Position numbers and translations under genes: made by a program | Assembly (NCBI GenBank): GCA_030544235.1 | Contig: CM060477.1 | Coordinates: 30,127,387 to 30,191,386 of the forward strand | Reading direction: 5' to 3' | DNA from: Lepturacanthus savala | Lineage: Eukaryota; Chordata; Actinopteri; Scombriformes; Trichiuridae | Length of the DNA stretch: 64,000 bases | Part shown: positions 12,126-25,700 of the stretch, piece by piece | Numbering within the stretch: position 1 is the stretch's first letter | Layout of the letters: each line of letters begins with the position of its first letter | Notes under the pieces: model-generated | What the model was told of the DNA's origin: nothing | The model's input: the letters and a program-made list of their open reading frames with translations, nothing else | Database searches by the model: none

Positions 12126-13425
12126 AACCTGGACCTGATGGTTTTCTGTTTTCTGTTAATAATCCACTGACCAACAGGAGCCGCTATCAGACACTAAAAC
12201 AAAACCATCATTTCATTTCATACGTGGGATCATGAAAATCTTATGGAATCATCCTTTAATTCTTCACCAAGTCCTAAAATCAGTCCAGTATTTTTTCCAT
12301 GTTTTGTCATGAAATCAAATCATAATGAGCTGAAAACTTTAATCTGTGAACATTTTATTCTGTGATTTGTCCTCGACAACAATGATAGTTTTATCCAGAC
12401 ATAGTTTTCTGTGCTGTCATTTGTTTTTATGTTTTAATACGTACTGAAACTCTTCATAATGAAAAGTGCATTACAAATAAAGTCCATTAATATAATATTA
12501 ATAAAGAGGCATAAAGCTGATGGGAACTGATCATTCTCTTTGGTTTGTTACTTTTCACATCACAAATATTCATTGAATTTATTATTATAAAACTAATTAT
12601 TTCTTTATAAGTGATGTGTGCATCAGTCTGTGATGATCTCAGCCTGAAGAATTCATGTTGAATTATAGATCATATAATTTATGTAATCTATTGGTTCTGT
12701 GGAGCATTGATGTATAATATTATATATGTATATATTACAGGAATATTATAGTGATAATAAGGAAATGACAGAAGCTGCAGTTCCATGAACGGCCACATGA
12801 GGCCGTTTTATTTAACTCAGGGTTGGATCGAACCATCTAATGACGTTTTACAGTTTGTATAAGTGAGTGGAAGGTTCGGGGACTGTTGCCATGACAGCGA
12901 CCGCCTTACAACCACTTTGAGAATGGAGGTGCAGGATAAGGTCCACCAGGACTCCATGTCCCAGCATCCTCCTGGTGTGAATGAAGCTGTTTCTGAGCTT
13001 CAACTCCTCAGTCACAGGTTTCCTCACAGAACGTTTGGATCCACCAGGTCTGACCTGATCCTCCTCCACCATCAGAGGTGAAGCTCCGCCCCCTCTTCAC
13101 CTGAGCGTCGTAGACATGAGGCTGAAGGTCCATTATTGAAGTCGATCCAGGAGGAGCCCCCACCTGAGCCCTGTGTTTGACAGGAGATGAGTGGAGGTTG
13201 AAGGAGGAGGAGATAAATTCTGTCTCTGGTTATCAGGATGTTATCAGAGTAGATAAATGCTGACATCCTGATGCTGAAAAGGAACAGTTTTACCTTTTCT
13301 CTATTAGTGAGGAGTAACAGGCAGTTGTGACATCACAGAGGGACTTCCTGTATGTTCTGAGATTTCTGTGCAGAGAGCTTCTTCCAGTTTGGAGGAACAT
13401 CATATTCATATGTATAATCATATAT
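12126..13425. other. Unique DNA, no recognised gene
   Basis: Several open frames of 64-75 codons on both strands (12008-12235, 12848-13081, 13072-13266) overlap one another and show no domain, signal peptide or splice context. The part 12840-13230 is GC-richer than its surroundings and might be an old transposon fragment. Confidence 0.5.
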
Positions 13426-13429
13426 ATAC

Positions 13430-13700
13430 ATATGAAAGAGTATTGATGAGTATTAATATGAGTTTTAATATGAATAATAATGAGTGTTAATATGAATATT
13501 AATAAGTGTGTTAATGTGAGCTTTAATATGAATATTAATGAGTATTAATGATGGTTAACATGAATATTAATACGAATGTTAATGTGAGCATTAGTATGAA
13601 TATTACTGAGTGTTAATATGAATATTAATGCGTTAATATGAGCATTAATATGAATATTAATAAGCATTAATATTAGAGTATTAATGAGTATTGATATAGT
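13430..13700. repeat. Degenerate ATGAATATTAAT-type repeat
   Basis: Loose tandem pattern of TTAATATGAATATTAATGAG-like units, 15-25 bp, strongly diverged. It reads as an old minisatellite that grades into the TA-tract region. Confidence 0.75.
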
Positions 13701-13719
13701 TGTTTGATATAGAGGAGTT

Positions 13720-14205
<486 letters not shown>

Positions 14206-15000
14206 AGTAAAGGGTTAGGGTTATGAACATTTACCTACATAGGGTGAAATCCCATTTGATTGATGTGGAAGAATAAACAGCAAAGTGATTCCTGGGGTGA
14301 CATGAATAAAGTCTAGTCTAGTCTCTCTCCTGCTCCTTGGAACTGGTCTTGTAGTGTTGAACCCTCAGCATGTTCACATCGATAAATAAAGGTTTTCAAA
14401 CTGATAATAGTTGTGGTTCAGTGGATCAAATCTATATTAGAGGCATCAGGCATCATTCACCCTCTGTCCACTCAACAGTGGTGTTGTAGACTGAATCATG
14501 TCCTTCTGTGGAGAGAATCCTTGAACTTCACAATCACTCTTTATGACAGTAATTGTAGATTTTTGGTTTCTTTCCTTGGTTCGTCCATGGTTTGTCTCCC
14601 TTTGAACAGTGAGTGATAACAGGAAGTGAACTGCGTTGGTATAGAACCTTTCTTTTGTAGTGGAGGTCGACCAAAGTGCAGCGATGAGCGGAGGAAGGAT
14701 GTGGTGAAGGGAAGTTTATAGTGAATAATAAATCAGGTAGAGTCTAAAACACAACTGTTGTGTTAGGAAGTAGCTGATATTATAGTTATTACTGCTCCTG
14801 CAGGTGTTAGGATGTTAGGAGGATGTGGACTTGTAGGGACACCATGACACGATTCAGTTAAGTCAACCTGATTCATGTGTTGGCTGCGTCTGTTCCACGA
14901 ACCATTAATCTGCATCAGGTGACACAGACGGGTAGAAAACACATGAAATCAGATGATGAATAACATTCTAATATTTTGATGATGTCATTTATTCACTGTG
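14206..15000. other. Unique DNA, no gene seen
   Basis: No domain-bearing open frame and no repeat structure. The plus frame 14413-14616 (67 codons) has no recognised domain. Confidence 0.5.
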
Positions 15001-15004
15001 GTGC

Positions 15005-15247
15005 TTCAATGAGGTTCTGCAACGTGAAAACATTTATTTACATCCAGTGATACAGATCTTGTCTTGATGGGACACAAAGATTCTCTAATGGGATTAAGGT
15101 CTGGACTCTGTGGGGCTGATCTGTGTGTGGAAATGTTGCCTCATGCTCCCTGAACCATTTAACACAATTTAAACCTGATGAATCCTCCAGGCCTGGAATA
15201 TGCCCTGTGTCACCAGAAAACATCCACTGATGGAATAACCTGGTCAT
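15005..15247 (-). pseudogene. Tc1/mariner-like transposase remnant
   Basis: The minus frame contains a degraded match to the C-terminal catalytic part of Tc1-family transposases. In order it shows a W-M-F-S-G-D-T-G-H-I stretch, then VKWFREHEATFPH, then an altered version of the proline-rich P-Q-S-P-D-L-N-P-I-E-N-L block that still ends LIPLENL. The family's Asp-Asp-Glu triad is incomplete and there is no N-terminal DNA-binding part, so this is a fragment about 80 codons long. It abuts the 39-bp minisatellite. Confidence 0.75.
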
Positions 15248-15269
15248 TCAATGTATTCTCTGGACCAGG

Positions 15270-15500
15270 ACCTGGCTAACTGCAGTAGCCCCAGGACATA
15301 GACTGGCCCCACAGGCTGGTACAGTAACTCCAGGACATAGACTGGCCCCACAGGCTGGTACAGTAGCTCCAGGACATAGATTGGCCCCACAGGCTGGTAC
15401 AGTAACTCCAGAACATAGACTGGCCCCACAGGCTGGTACAGTAACTCCAGAACATAGACTGGCCCCACAGGCTGGTACAGTAGCTCCAGGACATAGACTG
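15270..15500. repeat. 39-bp minisatellite
   Basis: About six copies of a 39-bp unit containing CTCCAGGACATAGACTGG and CCCCACAGGCTGGTACAGTA. As 39 is a multiple of three, several frames remain open on both strands, which explains the repetitive Cys/Gly/Ser/Leu frames seen here. Confidence 0.93.
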
Positions 15501-16085
15501 TGTGTGTGCAGTAGCTGCAGTGGTTGCAAATGTAAAACTCGGGGGAGTTCAGTCAGGCCATGGACGCCTTTGAGGACTGCTCCAAATTCCCTAAAAAACT
15601 CCCTAGAAAACATCTTTAACCATCTCAGCTCAGGAGGTAGCAGCAGTGCATTGTCAACACTGTGTTCAGTGGGGGGGGGTGCTGCTGACCTGGACTCAGG
15701 ACCTTTGTAGACCTCCTCAATCCCACCAGCATGTCTTCTACTGAGGAGGCCGAGTCTGGGACCCAGTGGTTCTGAAATCAATGAGGTAGTCAAGATCTGG
15801 ATTTATCATCACCCTAAGTCCCTACTCTTACCTCTGGTCAGGGTCTGGGTCCTGACCCAAAGACCAGATCAGGGTGCTGGTCTCCTTAGAAACAGGATGA
15901 GGAGCTGGGTCATCAGGAGGAGTCAGATGTGAACCCAGCTCCTCCTCATCCAGAGGAGCCAGAGGAGCTGGTTCAGCATCTAGTGAGGAGCCTCCTGGAC
16001 CCTCCTTGGTGAGGGGTTCTGGTCTGGTTCTGGACTCACTGTCTGAGTGATTCTAATAATCAATGATTTTCTCCTTCAGTTTCTA
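15501..16085. other. Unique GC-richer DNA, no gene seen
   Basis: No convincing exon. A short imperfect inverted pair built on GGAGGAGCTGGGT / AGCTCCTCCTC lies around 15900-15970. Nothing else stands out. Confidence 0.45.
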
Positions 16086-16187
16086 TTAGATTTGTAGTTG
16101 AGTGAAATGTGAGACATGATGAAGATGATCCAGCAGGAGACGTCTGAGCTGCTTCATTTTGCTGCTGCTCAACAGCAAACATCTCTT

Positions 16188-16229
16188 CCTGGTGACTGAT
16201 GACTCATCGGCTGCTCTGCTGCTGATTGG
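16188..16229 (+). promoter_or_regulatory. Candidate MHC-type X-Y module (left copy)
   Basis: CCTGGTGACTGATGACTCATC (split here as CCTGGTGACTGA + TGACTCATC) resembles the X1-X2 box layout bound by RFX and CREB-type factors. CTGATTGG is a canonical Y box (NF-Y). The 13-bp gap between the end of the X2-like CATC and CTGATTGG equals the gap I recall for the human DRA promoter. Orientation is plus, pointing into the satellite. No exon follows. A chance match is possible. Confidence 0.5.
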
Positions 16230-16240
16230 CTGACTGAACA

Positions 16241-16270
16241 GGAAGTGAAAGTGAGGAGTCGGGACTTTCC
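16241..16270 (+). promoter_or_regulatory. ETS-IRF composite and NF-kappaB-like sites (left copy)
   Basis: GGAAGTGAAA at 16241-16250 fits the ETS-IRF composite element GGAANNGAAA. GGGACTTTCC at 16261-16270 is the textbook kappaB decamer. Both lie within 45 bp downstream of the candidate Y box. Such a cluster is typical of immune-gene regulatory DNA, but binding is inferred from sequence only. Confidence 0.5.
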
Positions 16271-16374
16271 ACTGACGCCTGAAATGTTTGAGGCTGGTTC
16301 ATGTTTCTGCTGTTTGACCAACAGAAACTGATCTGATCACATGACTGAGTCTGCAGCAACACTGACTGACCTCT

Positions 16375-16690
16375 GAGAGTCTGAGGTCACTGTTAACATT
16401 CACCTGTACAGGTGAGTCCACCACAGGACTGACCTCCTAGTGTCTGAGGTCACTGTTAACATTCACCTGTACAGGTGAGTCCACCACAGGACTGACCTCC
16501 TAGTGTCTGAGGTCACTGTTAACATTCACCTGTACAGGTGAGTCCACCACAGGACTGACCTCTGAGAGTCTGAGGTCACTGTTAACATTCACCTGTACAG
16601 GTGAGTCCACCACAGGACTGACCTCCTAGTGTCTGAGGTCACTGTTAACATTCACCTGTACAGGTGAGTCCACCACAGGACTGACCTCCT
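16375..16690. repeat. 63-bp minisatellite, five copies
   Basis: Period of 63 bp (CTGAGGTCAC at 16381, 16444, 16507 and onwards). Each unit contains the 14-bp palindrome CACCTGTACAGGTG, which overlaps a perfect splice-donor-like string CAG-GTGAGT. About two copies of the same unit are present after the right flank (36425-36550), so copy number differs between the duplicates. Confidence 0.95.
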
Positions 16691-16734
16691 GAGTCCATCA
16701 GGAATCATAAGAATAATTCACTGTTGCTATTATA

Positions 16735-19700
16735 TTTATATATGTAGTAACCTGAGTACTACAGTAATATATACAGTAACTTGAGTTACTGTATATATTA
16801 CTGTAAGTTGAATTATCAATATATGTATTAAACTGAGTACTATATTAATATATGCAGTAACTAGAGTACTATATTAATATATGCAGTAACCTGAGTACTG
16901 TGTTTATATGAACAGTAACTTGTTTATATGAAGTAAAGTAAATACAGTATTCAAGTTATTGTTAACCCTGCAACCCTAAATATATGTAGTACCCAGAGTA
17001 CTATATCAATACATCTAGTACCCAGAGTACTATATCAATGTATGTAGTAAACAGAGTAAACATGAGTAATATATTCATATATGTAGTAACCTGAGTACTA
17101 TATTTAACTTGAGTACTATATATAAATATATGGAGTACAAGGAATACTATATCAATACATGTAGTAACCAGAGTACTATAATTATATATAGAGTAACTTG
17201 AGTTACAGTACTGGACTATACAAATGTGTACCTAGAGTACTATATAAATATATGTAGTAACAGAGTACTATATAAATATATGTAGTAACAGAGTACTATA
17301 TAAATATATGTAGTAACCTGAGTACTATATAAATATATGTAGTAACAGAGTACTATATAAATATATGTAGTAACAGAGTACTATATAAATATATGTAGTA
17401 ACAGAGTACTATATCATTATATGTAGTAACAGAGTAGTATATAAATATATGTAGTAACAGAGTAGTATATAAATATATGTAGTAACAGAGTAATATATAA
17501 ATATATGTAGTAACAGAGTAGTATATAAATATATGTAGTAACAGAGTACTATATAAATATATGTAGTAACAGAGTACTATATAAATATATGTAGTAACCT
17601 GAGTACTATATAAATATATGTAGTAACAGAGTACTATATAAATATATGTAGTAACAGAGTACTATATCAATATATGTAGTAACCTGAGTACTATATAAAT
17701 ATATGTAGTAACAGAGTAGTATATAAATATATGTAGTAACAGAGTACTATATAAATATATGTAGTAACAGAGTACTATATCATTATATGTAGTAACAGAG
17801 TAGTATATAAATATATGTAGTAACAGAGTAGTATATAAATATATGTAGTAACAGAGTAATATATAAATATATGTGGTAACAGAGTAGTATATAAATATAT
17901 GTAGTAACAGAGTACTATATAAATATATGTAGTAACAGAGTAGTATATAAATATATGTAGTAACAGAGTAGTATATAAATATATGTAGTAACAGAGTACT
18001 ATATAAATATATGTAGTAACAGAGTACTATATAAATATATGTAGTAACAGAGTACTATATCATTATATGTAGTAACAGAGTACTATATAAATATATGTAG
18101 TAACAGAGTACTATATAAATATATGTAGTAACAGAGTAGTATATAAATATATGTAGTAACAGAGTACTATATAAATATATGTAGTAACAGAGTACTATAT
18201 AAATATATGTAGTAACAGAGTAGTACATAAATATATGTAGTAAGAGAGTAGTATATAAATATATGTAGTAACAGAGTACTATATAAATATATGTATTAAC
18301 AGAGTAGTATATAAATATATGTAGTAACAGAGTAGTATATAAATATATGTAGTAACAGAGTAGTATATAAATATATGTAGTAACAGAGTAATATATAAAT
18401 ATATGTAGTAACAGAGTACTATATCATTATATGTAGTAACAGAGTAGTATATAAATATATGTAGTAACAGAGTACTATATAAATATATGTAGTAACAGAG
18501 TACTATATAAATATATGTAGTAACCTGAGTACTATATAAATATATGTAGTAACAGAGTACTATATAAATATATGTAGTAACAGAGTACTATATAAATATA
18601 TGTAGTAACAGAGTACTATATCAATATATGTAGTAACCTGAGTACTATATAAATATATGTAGTAACAGAGTAGTATATAAATATATGTAGTAACAGAGTA
18701 CTATATAAATATATGTAGTAACAGAGTACTATATCATTATATGTAGTAACAGAGTAGTATATAAATATATGTAGTAACAGAGTAGTATATAAATATATGT
18801 AGTAACAGAGTAATATATAAATATATGTAGTAACAGAGTAGTATATAAATATATGTAGTAACAGAGTACTATATAAATATATGTAGTAACAGAGTAGTAT
18901 ATAAATATATGTAGTAACAGAGTAGTATATAAATATATGTAGTAACAGAGTACTATATAAATATATGTAGTAACAGAGTACTATATCATTATATGTAGTA
19001 ACAGAGTACTATATAAATATATGTAGTAACAGAGTACTATATAAATATATGTAGTAACAGAGTAGTATATAAATATATGTAGTAACAGAGTACTATATAA
19101 ATATATGTAGTAACAGAGTACTATATAAATATATGTAGTAACAGAGTAGTACATAAATATATGTAGTAAGAGAGTAGTATATAAATATATGTAGTAACAG
19201 AGTACTATATAAATATATGTATTAACAGAGTAGTATATAAATATATGTAGTAACAGAGTAGTATATAAATATATGTAGTAACAGAGTAGTATATAAATAT
19301 ATGTAGTAACAGAGTAATATATAAATATATGTAGTAACAGAGTAATATATAAATATATGTAGTAACAGAGTACTATATCATTATATGTAGTAACAGAGTA
19401 GTATATAAATATATGTAGTAACAGAGTAGTATATAAATATATGTAGTAACAGAGTAATATATAAATATATGTAGTAACAGAGTAGTATATAAATATATGT
19501 AGTAACAGAGTACTATATAAATATATGTAGTAACAGAGTAGTATATAAATATATGTAGTAACAGAGTAGTATATAAATATATGTAGTAACAGAGTACTAT
19601 ATAAATATATGTAGTAACAGAGTACTATATCATTATATGTAGTAACAGAGTACTATATAAATATATGTAGTAACAGAGTAATATATAAATATATGTAGTA

Positions 19701-22700
19701 ACAGAGTACTATATCATTATATGTAGTAACAGAGTAGTATATAAATATATGTAGTAACAGAGTACTATATAAATATATGTAGTAACAGAGTAATATATAA
19801 ATATATGTAGTAACAGAGTACTATATAAATATATGTAGTAACAGAGTACTATATAAATATATGTAGTAACAGAGTAATATATAAATATATGTAGTAACAG
19901 AGTACTATATCATTATATGTAGTAACAGAGTAGTATATAAATATATGTAGTAACAGAGTACTATATAAATATATGTAGTAACAGAGTAATATATAAATAT
20001 ATGTAGTAACAGAGTACTATATAAATATATGTAGTAACAGAGTACTATATAAATATATGTAGTAACCTGAGTACTATATAAATATATGTAGTAACAGAGT
20101 ACTATATAAATATATGTAGTAACAGAGTACTATATAAATATATGTAGTAACAGAGTACTATATCATTATATGTAGTAACAGAGTAGTATATAAATATATG
20201 TAGTAACAGAGTAGTATATAAATATATGTAGTAACAGAGTAATATATAAATATATGTAGTAACAGAGTAGTATATAAATATATGTAGTAACAGAGTACTA
20301 TATAAATATATGTAGTAACAGAGTACTATATAAATATATGTAGTAACCTGAGTACTATATAAATATATGTAGTAACAGAGTACTATATAAATATATGTAG
20401 TAACAGAGTACTATATCAATATATGTAGTAACCTGAGTACTATATAAATATATGTAGTAACAGAGTAGTATATAAATATATGTAGTAACAGAGTACTATA
20501 TAAATATATGTAGTAACAGAGTACTATATCATTATATGTAGTAACAGAGTAGTATATAAATATATGTAGTAACAGAGTAGTATATAAATATATGTAGTAA
20601 CAGAGTAATATATAAATATATGTGGTAACAGAGTAGTATATAAATATATGTAGTAACAGAGTACTATATAAATATATGTAGTAACAGAGTAGTATATAAA
20701 TATATGTAGTAACAGAGTAGTATATAAATATATGTAGTAACAGAGTACTATATAAATATATGTAGTAACAGAGTACTATATAAATATATGTAGTAACAGA
20801 GTACTATATCATTATATGTAGTAACAGAGTACTATATAAATATATGTAGTAACAGAGTACTATATAAATATATGTAGTAACAGAGTAGTATATAAATATA
20901 TGTAGTAACAGAGTACTATATAAATATATGTAGTAACAGAGTACTATATAAATATATGTAGTAACAGAGTAGTACATAAATATATGTAGTAAGAGAGTAG
21001 TATATAAATATATGTAGTAACAGAGTACTATATAAATATATGTATTAACAGAGTAGTATATAAATATATGTAGTAACAGAGTAGTATATAAATATATGTA
21101 GTAACAGAGTAGTATATAAATATATGTAGTAACAGAGTAATATATAAATATATGTAGTAACAGAGTACTATATCATTATATGTAGTAACAGAGTAGTATA
21201 TAAATATATGTAGTAACAGAGTACTATATAAATATATGTAGTAACAGAGTACTATATAAATATATGTAGTAACCTGAGTACTATATAAATATATGTAGTA
21301 ACAGAGTACTATATAAATATATGTAGTAACAGAGTACTATATAAATATATGTAGTAACAGAGTACTATATCAATATATGTAGTAACCTGAGTACTATATA
21401 AATATATGTAGTAACAGAGTAGTATATAAATATATGTAGTAACAGAGTACTATATAAATATATGTAGTAACAGAGTACTATATCATTATATGTAGTAACA
21501 GAGTAGTATATAAATATATGTAGTAACAGAGTAGTATATAAATATATGTAGTAACAGAGTAATATATAAATATATGTAGTAACAGAGTAGTATATAAATA
21601 TATGTAGTAACAGAGTACTATATAAATATATGTAGTAACAGAGTAGTATATAAATATATGTAGTAACAGAGTAGTATATAAATATATGTAGTAACAGAGT
21701 ACTATATAAATATATGTAGTAACAGAGTACTATATCATTATATGTAGTAACAGAGTACTATATAAATATATGTAGTAACAGAGTACTATATAAATATATG
21801 TAGTAACAGAGTAGTATATAAATATATGTAGTAACAGAGTACTATATAAATATATGTAGTAACAGAGTACTATATAAATATATGTAGTAACAGAGTAGTA
21901 CATAAATATATGTAGTAAGAGAGTAGTATATAAATATATGTAGTAACAGAGTACTATATAAATATATGTATTAACAGAGTAGTATATAAATATATGTAGT
22001 AACAGAGTAGTATATAAATATATGTAGTAACAGAGTAGTATATAAATATATGTAGTAACAGAGTAATATATAAATATATGTAGTAACAGAGTAATATATA
22101 AATATATGTAGTAACAGAGTACTATATCATTATATGTAGTAACAGAGTAGTATATAAATATATGTAGTAACAGAGTAGTATATAAATATATGTAGTAACA
22201 GAGTAATATATAAATATATGTAGTAACAGAGTAGTATATAAATATATGTAGTAACAGAGTACTATATAAATATATGTAGTAACAGAGTAGTATATAAATA
22301 TATGTAGTAACAGAGTAGTATATAAATATATGTAGTAACAGAGTACTATATAAATATATGTAGTAACAGAGTACTATATCATTATATGTAGTAACAGAGT
22401 ACTATATAAATATATGTAGTAACAGAGTAATATATAAATATATGTAGTAACAGAGTACTATATCATTATATGTAGTAACAGAGTAGTATATAAATATATG
22501 TAGTAACAGAGTACTATATAAATATATGTAGTAACAGAGTAATATATAAATATATGTAGTAACAGAGTACTATATAAATATATGTAGTAACAGAGTACTA
22601 TATAAATATATGTAGTAACAGAGTAATATATAAATATATGTAGTAACAGAGTACTATATCATTATATGTAGTAACAGAGTAGTATATAAATATATGTAGT

Positions 22701-25700
22701 AACAGAGTACTATATAAATATATGTAGTAACAGAGTAATATATAAATATATGTAGTAACAGAGTACTATATAAATATATGTAGTAACAGAGTACTATATA
22801 AATATATGTAGTAACAGAGTAGTATATAAATATATGTAGTAACAGAGTACTATATAAATATATGTAGTAACAGAGTAGTATATAAATATATGTAGTAACA
22901 GAGTAGTATATAAATATATGTAGTAACAGAGTAGTACATAAATATATGTAGTAACAGAGTACTATATAAATATATGTAGTAACAGAGTACTATATAAATA
23001 TATGTATTAACAGAGTAGTATATAAATATATGTAGTAACAGAGTAGTATATAAATATATGTAGTAACAGAGTAATATATAAATATATGTAGTAACAGAGT
23101 AATATATAAATATATGTAGTAACAGAGTACTATATCATTATATGTAGTAACAGAGTACTATATAAATATATGTAGTAACAGAGTAATATATAAATATATG
23201 TAGTAACAGAGTACTATATAAATATATGTAGTAACAGAGTAGTATATTAATATATGTAGTAATAGAGTACTATATAAATATATGTAGTAACAGAGTAGTA
23301 CATAAATATATGTAGTAAGAGAGTAGTATATAAATATATGTAGTAACAGAGTACTATATAAATATATGTATTAACAGAGTAGTATATAAATATATGTAGT
23401 AACAGAGTAGTATATAAATATATGTAGTAACAGAGTAGTATATAAATATATGTAGTAACAGAGTAATATATAAATATATGTAGTAACAGAGTAATATATA
23501 AATATATGTAGTAACAGAGTACTATATCATTATATGTAGTAACAGAGTAGTATATAAATATATGTAGTAACAGAGTACTATATAAATATATGTAGTAACA
23601 GAGTAATATATAAATATATGTAGTAACAGAGTAGTATATAAATATATGTAGTAACAGAGTACTATATAAATATATGTAGTAACAGAGTAGTATATAAATA
23701 TATGTAGTAACAGAGTACTATATAAATATATGTAGTAACAGAGTAGTATATAAATATATGTAGTAACAGAGTACTATATAAATATATGTAGTAACAGAGT
23801 ACTATATCATTATATGTAGTAACAGAGTACTATATAAATATATGTAGTAACAGAGTAATATATAAATATATGTAGTAACAGAGTACTATATCATTATATG
23901 TAGTAACAGAGTAGTATATAAATATATGTAGTAACAGAGTACTATATAAATATATGTAGTAACAGAGTAATATATAAATATATGTAGTAACAGAGTACTA
24001 TATAAATATATGTAGAAACAGAGTACTATATAAATATATGTAGTAACAGAGTAGTATATAAATATATGTAGTAACAGAGTACTATATAAATATATGTAGT
24101 AACAGAGTAGTATATAAATATATGTAGTAACAGAGTAGTATATAAATATATGTAGTAACAGAGTACTATATAAATATATGTAGTAACAGAGTACTATATA
24201 AATATATGTAGTAACAGAGTAGTATATAAATATATGTAGTAACAGAGTAGTATATAAATATATGTAGTAACAGAGTACTATATAAATATATGTAGTAACA
24301 AAGTACTATATAAATATATGTAGTAACAGAGTAGTATATAAATATATGTAGTAACAGAGTACTATATAAATATATGTAGTAACAGAGTAATATATAAATA
24401 TATGTAGTAACAGAGTAGTATATAAATATATGTAGTAACAGAGTAATATATAAATATATGTAGTAACAGAGTAATATATAAATATATGTAGTAACAGAGT
24501 ACTATATAAATATATGTAGTAACAGAGTAATATATAAATATATGTAGTAACAGAGTAGTATATAAATATATGTAGTAACAGAGTACTATATCATTATATG
24601 TAGTAACAGAGTAGTATATAAATATATGTAGTAACAGAGTAGTATATAAATATATGTAGTAACAGAGTACTATATCATTATATGTAGTAACAGAGTAGTA
24701 TATAAATATATGTAGTAACAGAGTAGTATATAAATATATGTAGTAGCAGAGTAATATATAAATATATGTAGTAACAGAGTAGTATATAAATATATGTAGT
24801 AATAGAGTACTATATAAATATATGTAGTAACAGAGTACTATATAAATATATGTAGTAACAGAGTAGTATATAAATATATGTAGTAACAGAGTAATATATA
24901 AATATATGTAGTAACAGAGTAGTATATAAATATATGTAGTAACAGAGTAGTATATAAATATATGTAGTAACAGAGTACTATATCATTATATGTAGTAACA
25001 GAGTACTATATAAATATATGTAGTAACAGAGTACTATATAAATATATGTAGTAACAGAGTAATATATAAATATATGTAGTAACAGAGTACTATATAAATA
25101 TATGTAGTAACAGAGTACTATATAAATATATGTAGTAACAGAGTAATATATAAATATATGTAGTAACAGAGTACTATATAAATATATGTAGTAACAGAGT
25201 AATATATAAATATATGTAGTAACAGAGTAGTATATAAATATATGTAGTAACAGAGTACTATATCATTATATGTAGTAACAGAGTAGTATATAAATATATG
25301 TAGTAACAGAGTAGTATATAAATATATGTAGTAACAGAGTACTATATCATTATATGTAGTAACAGAGTAGTATATAAATATATGTAGTAACAGAGTACTA
25401 TATCATTATATGTAGTAACAGAGTAATATATAAATATATGTAGTAACAGAGTAGTATATAAATATATGTAGTAATAGAGTACTATATAAATATATGTAGT
25501 AACAGAGTACTATATAAATATATGTAGTAACAGAGTAGTATATAAATATATGTAGTAACAGAGTACTATATAAATATATGTAGTAACAGAGTAGTATATA
25601 AATATATGTAGTAACAGAGTAGTATATAAATATATGTAGTAACAGAGTAGTATATAAATATATGTAGTAACAGAGTACTATATCATTATATGTAGTAACA

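Larger units (their letters stand above)
16086..16374 (+). repeat. Left copy of a ~290-bp direct repeat flanking the satellite
   Basis: From TTAGATTTGTAGTTGAG onwards this segment is nearly identical to 36142-36424. I see one C/T difference (16211 against 36267) and a 6-bp deletion (CATGTT) in the right copy. The similarity continues into the adjoining 63-bp repeats. The satellite of about 19.4 kb lies exactly between the two copies. The segment contains the promoter-like modules annotated separately. Confidence 0.95.

Noticed and set aside
12848..13266. Overlapping open frames on both strands in a GC-richer stretch, considered as a possible exon
   Set aside because: No recognisable domain, and the two strands are equally open. 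Left as unassigned.
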